Shown: piece after piece, positions 57,306 to 64,000 of the stretch
Numbering within the stretch: the stretch's first letter is position 1
How the letters are laid out: each line of letters starts with the position of its first letter
Source: Holothuria scabra
Taxonomy: Eukaryota > Echinodermata > Holothuroidea > Aspidochirotida > Holothuriidae
Reading direction: 5' to 3'
NCBI GenBank assembly: GCA_037179385.1
Contig: CM074180.1
Location: 32,965,455 to 33,029,454 of the forward strand
Length of the DNA stretch: 64,000 nucleotides
Translations under genes and position numbers: made by a program
Notes under the pieces: generated by a model
Database searches by the model: none
The model's input: only the letters and a program-made list of their open reading frames with translations
Told to the model about the DNA's origin: nothing

Positions 57306-57783
57306 AATGCAAGTGTAAAGCTGCCAGAAGGTTTCTATAAAGTGGAGATAGAGAACACAGGAAGAACATGAAGTCCTTTAGATTCTCAAAACTGGAGTTT
57401 TCCCAATGTGATTTTTGCCTGCTCTCAGTACAGCGATTATTTTAGAAAAAAAAAACAATTGAAATTTATAAGAAGGATTGAAGGCTGTCTCCACATCCCC
57501 TCCATACCTACAAATGAAGGAGTATGAACAAGCACCATGCACGTAGCTCTTATTAATCACGTACCTCTTATTAATCATGTGACAATGTTCAACTTTGTTT
57601 TTACTGGATTGTGCATACAAGGAAACCTTCTCAACATTAATATTGGGAATGCAATAACATATTGAACTAATTTTGAAGAAGAGTAAAATTAAAGTGAGAC
57701 AACAAAGTGAAGTTTTAGTGGATACTAAAGCCCTCCAAAGGAAACACTTCAAAGGAAATTAAAAAAATCATTATTCCTACCTG

Positions 57784-58052
57784 TAAGAGGGACAGTACCA
57801 TGCGTTTGGTTAAACGGTAAGAGATCCCGTCTCTCATGCGGAAGGCTGGGGTTCTATTCCCAGGTCGAGTCATCCAAAAGACTCTAAAACTGGAACCTAC
57901 CGCCATGGTGTGTGATGCTCCACATAAGCAATGGAGTAGGGAAAACAAGCCAGTGAGCCACAACTGGAAAAAAGGCTGTGGCCAGCTTGACTTGAACCAA
58001 TAGGTTGGAAACTGGGCTGTAAAACTCTAACTTAACTTAAGAGGGACAATAC
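57784..58052 (+). mobile_element. SINE family C, complete, with 15-bp target duplication
   Basis: The body (57799-58037) has head words TTTGGTTAAACGGTAAGAGA and GGGGTTCTATTCCCAGG, then the shared body and tail. TAAGAGGGACAGTAC at 57784-57798 recurs as TAAGAGGGACAATAC at 58038-58052 with one change. Confidence 0.93.
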
Positions 58053-58054
58053 AC

Positions 58055-58925
58055 CTACTGGCCAACAACAGAAAACCTTCTCAGACACACAAGGGAAAAA
58101 TCTGCTTATTCTGCTTTAGAGGTTTATTCTTTACAAAGCATCAGCACTGGGGAAGAGAGGGATGACACAGCCAAATGTGCAGGCTACCTAGCTTGGACCC
58201 TATTAAAGGCTTTCATCAACATGTGAAGGACAAGTGGAAATGTGGTACTCTTATTGTAATGGCAGATCTGTTAGCCAAACCACTTGTCTCAGACATGTTA
58301 CTGGAAAGGAGATTTAGAGCTTCATTTCAAATGGGAAAAGAATGAACAAGAAGGATAAACAAAGAAGAAAAATTTGTTTGAAGATGAAATGCAGCTAAAG
58401 TATGCAGGTGAGAGTATACCAAAATTTGAATAGATAACAAAAGAATTGCTTAAAACTCTTCAAGTTAAGACATTTAAAATGGGGTTGCATAATTCCTCTC
58501 ACATACTCCATCTCCCTTTCAATGGGATGAAACTTGCCATGCATAAAATCTGTAAAATTAAACATCAAAGAAAACTTATTCCTTTTTGCCTTACTGTTGA
58601 AACAGATTCAATGGAAATGTTAACCCTTTTAACAGTGAGAATCCACTGGCTGACACCTGCAGACCAGATGTTTTCAAGGCATGTGGCTCATGGGCAAACA
58701 GTCAGAGGTCGGTATTCCAAATTTTTCTATCTTCTTCTTCTAATCTGTAAAAATCCCTGAAAATATCATTTTGCCATCATACACTACAAAACATTTAAAA
58801 TCTTGATTCTCAAAGGTAATTTAAGGACAATGTCCCATTTTTTAATGTGTTCAACATAGTACCCTCTTTTACTATACTGTGCTATGATGAAGAAAATGGT
58901 GAAAATTCCCTTAGTAGGTAGGCTT
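58055..58925. other. No gene or repeat recognised
   Basis: The frame 58446-58760 (104 codons) has no domain and no repeat homology. Confidence 0.4.
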
Positions 58926-58929
58926 ACAT

Positions 58930-59060
58930 ACCGCCATGACCTAACCTTGACATGCAAAAAATACCTAAAATAGCAGTTTTTTCCTCTCTCCCCTTTGACT
59001 TTTCCCTGCCCCCAACCACCCCCTCCCACCCATGACACAATCCTGGCTACTCTACTGCTT
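58930..59060 (+). repeat. Dispersed repeat S, copy 2
   Basis: CTTTGACTTTTCCCTGCCCCC, ACCCATGACACAATCCTGGC and the preceding AACCTTGACATGCAAAAA match 17690-17878. Confidence 0.65.
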
Positions 59061-59064
59061 ACAT

Positions 59065-61460
59065 AAAACAGGAGGTAAGACTGTTGTGGATCTCACCAGT
59101 TCCAATTAAATCAATTTGGGTTCAACAAGTTACTAACAGCAAAACATACTACTAAGTGGGAAGCTTGCAAATGAAGCAATAGGACTGAAAAAAGGTGTAA
59201 TTGAAAATTCAATTCATAATTCTGACTGGCTGACAGGGAAACATGAATGTCAGGACCTTTTGTAGGAGTGAGTCATTCTCCTTTGGGACAATCAAGGAAT
59301 GTATTATTTTGATCGAGGGACCATCTGCCAAGCAGGTAAAAGGATCATGCTGCCATACATGTCAATTTAAGATACCTGGGCTGTAACCATGGCAACAAGA
59401 GACCATAGGGGTCAACCTAAAATCCAGTAAAGTAGGATTCTCAGCCATTCCATATGTCTCCAAAAATACAAAATGACAGATGAGGCCCATTATTACATCC
59501 TCTAGAGAGATGAGGGAGTGACAGACATCATTCGCTGACACAACAACTTCTAATAGACATGAAATTAACATTGGTAAGCAGTTTTGACTTCTCTTTCACA
59601 AACCCAATATTTTGGCTTCGTTCCACGGTATCTTCCCACGGTAAAATTGACAAATTCTATGGAAAGCATAATAATAAATAAGAGTAGGTAATGAAAAAAA
59701 AAAAAAAGGCAATCCAAGCTCGATTTTGGGAAAGACCACACACATTTTTGGATGACTAAGCTAATAGGTATCACATCTATAAGCACATGGGCAACAAAGA
59801 CTGTCACAATACAAAATCAGGGATTAATTTCTACCTTAAAGAATTTTCAGATTAAAAGCAGTATATCCAAGTTTACAGGACAAATAATGTCATGTCAAAC
59901 TCTTTTATGATGTTCTTTCCTTTTCTGAATTTTCTGTGTATTCAAAACATCTTTCAAGGACTTATAGCAGCTAAAATAACTTTCAAAACTTTATACAACC
60001 TTTCAAATATAAATACCCCTGTGGAAGTGATTTGATGGTTTGAAACTATGAAGAAAAAAAAAACTTGTGTTTTGAACCTGAGGTGGGTATCATCCAGCTG
60101 CCATGTGACGTGAAAATATTTCTTGTAATAATGGAACCCAATTCAAAAGTTAGTGCAGAAAACCTGGCCAGGCATGGATCAGGCGGGGGTGTACCCAGGT
60201 GAATATGTGCACATCTCCCCCTTTTTACAATGACCAATGACTTTTTGTGCACTTGAACTCATAGGTATGGAAAACCAGCTTCTCAGATGCTGGTAAATCA
60301 CATCAAAGCACATCTAGAATTCAAATTTTCTTGGAGAGGAACCCTAACCCCCACTGTGGCTTTACCCGTTCAGTGCTCCCTAGTTGTTTCGGGCAACAGT
60401 GTGTGTGCTCCCTCTTTCTCAAAAACCTAGATCTCCATCTGCTAGCAACATGATAAAGAAAAGAATAGTCTACCCTAAGACCCATCTGTTCATTGTGAGA
60501 CAGTTTTATTCCCACCACAAATCATTATGGTGCCTTACCCCTACACTGTTTACATTCAGAATATGAATTTTTAATAGATAAAGCTCAGCGGCAGTGCTTC
60601 CATATGGTCTGGGGGAGGGGGATGGACAGCTCAGCCCTAAATGGACCAAAATTGCCTGACAGGAGCCCTTTAAAATTTTAATACCTGCTTTAATATAATG
60701 CACCCTAGTATTTGGTTGAAGCAACTTTTGTACCTCATATTTATACTTAAAATGGAACACTTTTCTTTGAAAGTGAAAGAACCCCCCCCCCCCAAAAAAA
60801 AAAAAAAAAAAAAATCAAAATGGTATATGTACATGAAACAAACTTTCCAAGCTGCCTCCACATTGTGTGTGGTCTGTAATAATAAGTAAAGCACATCTCA
60901 ACCAAGGGCTATTTATAAAAGGACATGCTTGGAGTAGATGTTAAGATGAAAAAAATGAGGTGACAGAGAAGTTTGTTAATGGGAGGAGAACACAATAGGA
61001 GGCCAATAATTTGTTTAGGACAGCACAACAATAGAGAACCTTCTAACATTAAAGACTTTGGCTAGAAATAAAACAACTTTTGATGTTCAGATCTTTTTTC
61101 TGGCTGGTTACTTCCAAACAAATTAAGTTTGAAAAGGTGCAGAGCCACTAGAATTTCTCCTAGCACCCACTCAGTCTTTGGTTTTACAGAACAGTCATCT
61201 TGAAGGGCCACCATCCATGACACTTACAACAAAGAAAAAACACGATCCCCTTCTCTTGGTGGTGAGTAAATTATGGTACAATTGCCCATGCATACATTGT
61301 TATTTACAGTATTGATGACTCTTTCATGGAATGAGTACCTACTATCATGAGAGAATGTTAGTCATGTAGAGGTAAAAACTAGCAGTCATGCTACTCAGTG
61401 AAATTATACATGGATTATACCATTTATTCAGACCTTGAGTTTTAGATTTGCCAGGTGTGC
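59065..61460. other. No gene; C-run/A-run tract at 60782-60814
   Basis: A 12-bp C run directly followed by a 21-bp A run. Frames at 59362-59571, 59565-59807, 60046-60252, 60321-60566 and 60506-60894 have no recognisable content. Confidence 0.4.
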
Positions 61461-61464
61461 TACA

Positions 61465-62470
61465 CAAGTTCCGAGAGGCTAGATGTGAGTCCAACTGACA
61501 TGCCTGTCGGTAGATTGCTGGCCTGGGGAAGGGGTAGAAGGGGAGGGCTCAAAGGGGAGGGATATAAGGGAAGGGGTATGAGAGGGCAGTGCCCTCCTCC
61601 CCCTTTTCGAAAATTTTTAATTTTAAGAAGTGTCTAAATGCAAAATAGCACCACTTTTTTGGCAAATCAGTAACATAATTTTGCTAAGTTACTGCCAAAA
61701 TAAGTTCAGTATGGTACTGAATTTTTTGTGGTAACCTAGAAAAATATTGTACTGAGAGATTTGCCAAAATAATATTACACAGATACTCACAAAGGCACAA
61801 TAACTAACCTCTCCTAATATTCGTTTTTTATTGTTGCCATAAATTTTGATGCTGGGTACAGTTTGCAAACGTCAATTCGAAATGTCACCGACGGTCGTAG
61901 CCTACCATGTTGCAAATAATTTCCAATATATCTTTGTACATCTTGAATGGCGTTTTAGACATGAAAACACACAGTCAAGCATGTCAAGAACTGTCAAGAT
62001 GGTCCAGATTGTTCTTTTGATGGGAAACTTGGAGATAAGCCCTGCCTCAAACTTGAACCTGCAAAGTGGGCATTCATTTTTGGTATTGAATGCTGAGTTG
62101 CACGACATTATAACCCTATTTATACAGTGACAGGAATATACATACCTGCTGCAAAGGTTAGCCAATAGTGATGTTGCAACAGCAAACATAGGTCGTACAT
62201 AATTACCTATATAGGCCTAGCCTATGCATTGTATAGCAGTGCGAGCAGTTGAATGTGCAGTGAGATAAGATTAACTGAATTTATATAGAGCATAGTTATT
62301 GGTAAGCTGAATTATTTGTTAATTTGTGTGGTGCTCTAACTAGGGATATTTCCGAGATTTGGAATGCTGGTTTTCCAGAGAGCTGGGCTGGTCAGCAGGT
62401 TTGGGTGTTCAAATGCAGGTCAAACCCACAAAATGCAGGTCACTTGAGAGGTATGGCTACAAATTGCACT
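61465..62470 (-). repeat. ~1-kb dispersed repeat L, copy 2, carrying a RING-like exon relic
   Basis: Matches 33455-34375 block by block, as described there. Shared words include CTCCTCCCCCTTTTCGAAAAT, TTTTTTGGCAAATCAGT, TACCTGCTGCAAA, GGTTTGGGTGTTCAAATG and CAGGTCACTTGAGAGGTA. The distances between the blocks agree to within tens of bases. Confidence 0.6.
61902..62189 (-). pseudogene. RING-finger-like exon relic, copy 2
   Basis: On the minus strand an open frame of 95 codons includes YSCHCINRVIMSC and NTKNECPLCRFKFEAG. The C-x-C/H...C-P-L-C-R order fits the second half of a RING finger (Cys-x-His-x-Phe-Cys...Trp...Cys-Pro-x-Cys), with some metal ligands changed. The likely exon start at 62147 follows CCTTTGCAGC, a splice-acceptor-like stretch. 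Compared with copy 1, the residues between the hydrophobic V-(I/L)-M and the CPxC pair differ by three codons without a frameshift, and a KF-x-x-KRT motif follows in both. Function, if any survives, would be E3 ligase or protein binding; I think both are relics. Confidence 0.45.
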
Positions 62471-62474
62471 CCTC

Positions 62475-63145
62475 AGAAAAATAAGGAGTGTGCTTGTGTG
62501 CTCTTTTATTAAACTTTATTTGATTTACATGAGCCCTCAGATTTATCTAGGTGTGCAAAAAAATCACACTCCTCACAGTGATTTGAGGAGAGTGATAGGT
62601 GTGCAATCGCACTTGCATGCCTAAAAATTCAAGACCTGGTTTATTATGGTTAAGGTTGCAAAACTTGATATAGCGCACATTACTGTGATAAAACACACTC
62701 AATGGCGCTTTACGAAGAACAAAAATCAAGAAAAAGATTTCCTAAAAAGATAAGTTTTCCAAGCATCCTTATAAAAAGAATTAATAGAAGACGACTGCCG
62801 AATATGAATCTGGAAGGCATTCCAAAGCTTCGGGCCAGCGACCAGAAAAGAACGTTCCGCAAAAGAACTGGGAGTGGTGAAAGGAACCTTAAGAAGTAAA
62901 CCTTATGAAGATCTAGTAGCATTAAAAAAAATCTTTTGTGCAAAGGAAAAGTAGAACAAAAACTATGTATTTATGTAATAGTTTCTAGTTTAGTATTCAT
63001 AACCATTGAAACATTAAAAAAGTAAAATAACAAATGTAAATGAGAAAATAAATAGAAAAGGAAGAACAATCACATAACTGAGCTAAACCCATAGGGCTTA
63101 TGGAGAGTCTGCTCTTTTCCAATGGAGGGGGGGGGGAGACACTTT
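62475..63145. other. No intact gene; retroelement-like 3' region near 62690-62900
   Basis: GGCGCTTTACGAAGAAC and CATTCCAAAGCTTCGGG followed by CAGAAAAGAACG resemble a motif common in LINE-related repeats (GCGCTTTACA...TTCCAGAGTTTCGG...GAAAAGGC). The frames 62702-62899 and 62710-62943 cover it. A short fold-back (GATTTGAGGAGAGTGATAGG region) lies near 62565-62620. Confidence 0.35.
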
Positions 63146-63148
63146 GAA

Positions 63149-63683
63149 GTGAACCTCAAGTCAAAAAATTCAAAAATATAAAGCATGAAAAATGAACTCT
63201 TACAGTCCAACTTCCATCTTCATAAAACATTCTTCAGCTGTGAAGTAAAATGTTTAAATGTATTCACTTGAAACAATTTTAAACATTGTGCAATAATTTG
63301 TGACTTTCTTGTTTTACAACTCACATGACTGTACCTGCTTTGTTTCCCTTTAAAATTGAAAATGTTTTTATGATCTTGAACACTTCCTGTTTGCTTGCAG
63401 AGCATGTTGTACAGAGGGCTTAACTAATTACATCATCCCATAAGAGTATGTATGGGTGCTTTCACACCTTGGTTCAAGGTGCAGTTACTTTTAGAAAAAC
63501 AAAGAAATACAAAGATTGTAATTTTAGTGGTACAACAATGACATCACAAATTTTTGTGCGATGTACCCTTTTAATTTCAGAGAATAGACTTCAACATTTT
63601 ATACCTCAGCTCAAGAACATCCTTTGAAGAATTCATTTTTCATCCTGTTTAATATATTTTTAAATTTCTGTCTTGGGGTACAC
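63149..63683 (-). mobile_element. Palindromic MITE family A, copy 3 (opposite orientation)
   Basis: Ends GTGAACCTCAAG and CTTGGGGTACAC. The right part, inverted, matches the left part of copy 2 (GTACATTGCACAATAATTTG; CAATCTTTGTxTTTCTTTGTTTTTCT), which fixes the orientation. Confidence 0.85.
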
Positions 63684-63744
63684 TTTAAATTGCACTCACA
63701 ATCAAAGTCAAACTTCAGAGAAGGATTGATCTCAACACAAAGTT

Positions 63745-64000
63745 TCAAGGACTAATCCTATCACCCCAAACAGTTCCAATCTTAACTTATTCCTTTAAGG
63801 CCCTCTCACAACTGTCTAAAATTCATTCTCATCAGAACAAAATCTCAGTTTAAATATTGCTTAAGGGTGAGTATAAGAGACCCCATTTTGTAATAAAACC
63901 ACTTTCAGCACAGTACACAGTGTGTTATATGAGGTTTGGTAATCTGAATTTTTTGAACTTGCTGTCAGTCAAAGAGCTGTGCCAATTGAGAACCAGGAAT
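63745..64000 (-). mobile_element. MITE family B, copy 7, cut by the window edge
   Basis: AGGACTAATCCTATCACCCC starts it. GTGCCAATTGAGAACC near the end corresponds to the CTCAATTGGCACAG word of copy 1, inverted. The second end lies beyond the window. Confidence 0.78.

Noticed and set aside
57378..57752. 124-codon minus-strand frame
   Set aside because: AT-rich translation with no domain, and nothing in the neighbourhood supports a gene.

Overview
This window looks like eukaryotic, intron- and repeat-rich DNA from a marine invertebrate. I favour an echinoderm or a related deuterostome, but that is an inference at modest confidence. It is AT-rich and carries tRNA-derived SINEs with clean target-site duplications. 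It also holds many short non-autonomous DNA transposons (MITEs) with long terminal inverted repeats, several minisatellites, and homopolymer runs of A, T, C and G. There are no operons, no bacterial-style gene spacing, no rRNA or true tRNA gene, and no intact protein-coding gene that I can support. Nearly all open frames are short, lack recognisable domains, or run through a repeat. Three decayed coding relics stand out: a gag-like zinc-cluster fragment at 45.0-45.7 kb (minus strand), and two related RING-finger exon remnants at 34.0 kb and 62.1 kb (minus strand).

Layout. 0.1-8.2 kb: a ~234-bp diverged direct repeat, a palindromic MITE (family A), a cluster of CCCATATG-type motifs, MITE families G and E, two blocks of a repeat with TGACCTTTGACC motifs, and a recent 236-bp tandem duplication. 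9-15.5 kb: clusters of short palindromes (TTCACTCT/AGAGTGAA) found only here, a 5'-truncated SINE, MITE J, and hAT-like elements with GC-rich ends. 17.6-24.5 kb: a 23-bp minisatellite, four copies of the TTAA-flanked MITE family B (one inside a SINE), MITE G, SINE families C and D, and a second family A copy. 24.5-33.4 kb: mostly unique sequence with a 41-bp minisatellite, an inverted pair of short tandem arrays, MITE K and a 165-bp-spaced duplication. 33.4-37.2 kb: the first RING-exon repeat, a possible solo LTR holding a 51-bp minisatellite, a complete SINE, and a MITE with target duplication. 39.2-39.8 kb: nested MITEs. 42.1-43.7 kb: a 73-bp satellite interrupted by a SINE. 45.0-45.7 kb: the gag-like relic. 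47.5-53.1 kb: the most striking region, two inverted blocks of ~330-bp units each carrying a ~68-bp near-perfect palindrome, with further MITEs around them. 55-64 kb: SINEs, a GC-rich interspersed repeat, the second RING-exon repeat, and the third family A copy.

How it fits together: this is intergenic or intronic DNA shaped by waves of non-autonomous elements. Family B sits inside a SINE with the TTAA duplicated, and a TTAA-flanked element sits inside another MITE, so relative ages can be read directly. Families B, C and D occur almost only to the right of 18.6 kb, while the AGAGTGAA clusters occur only to the left of 15.2 kb.
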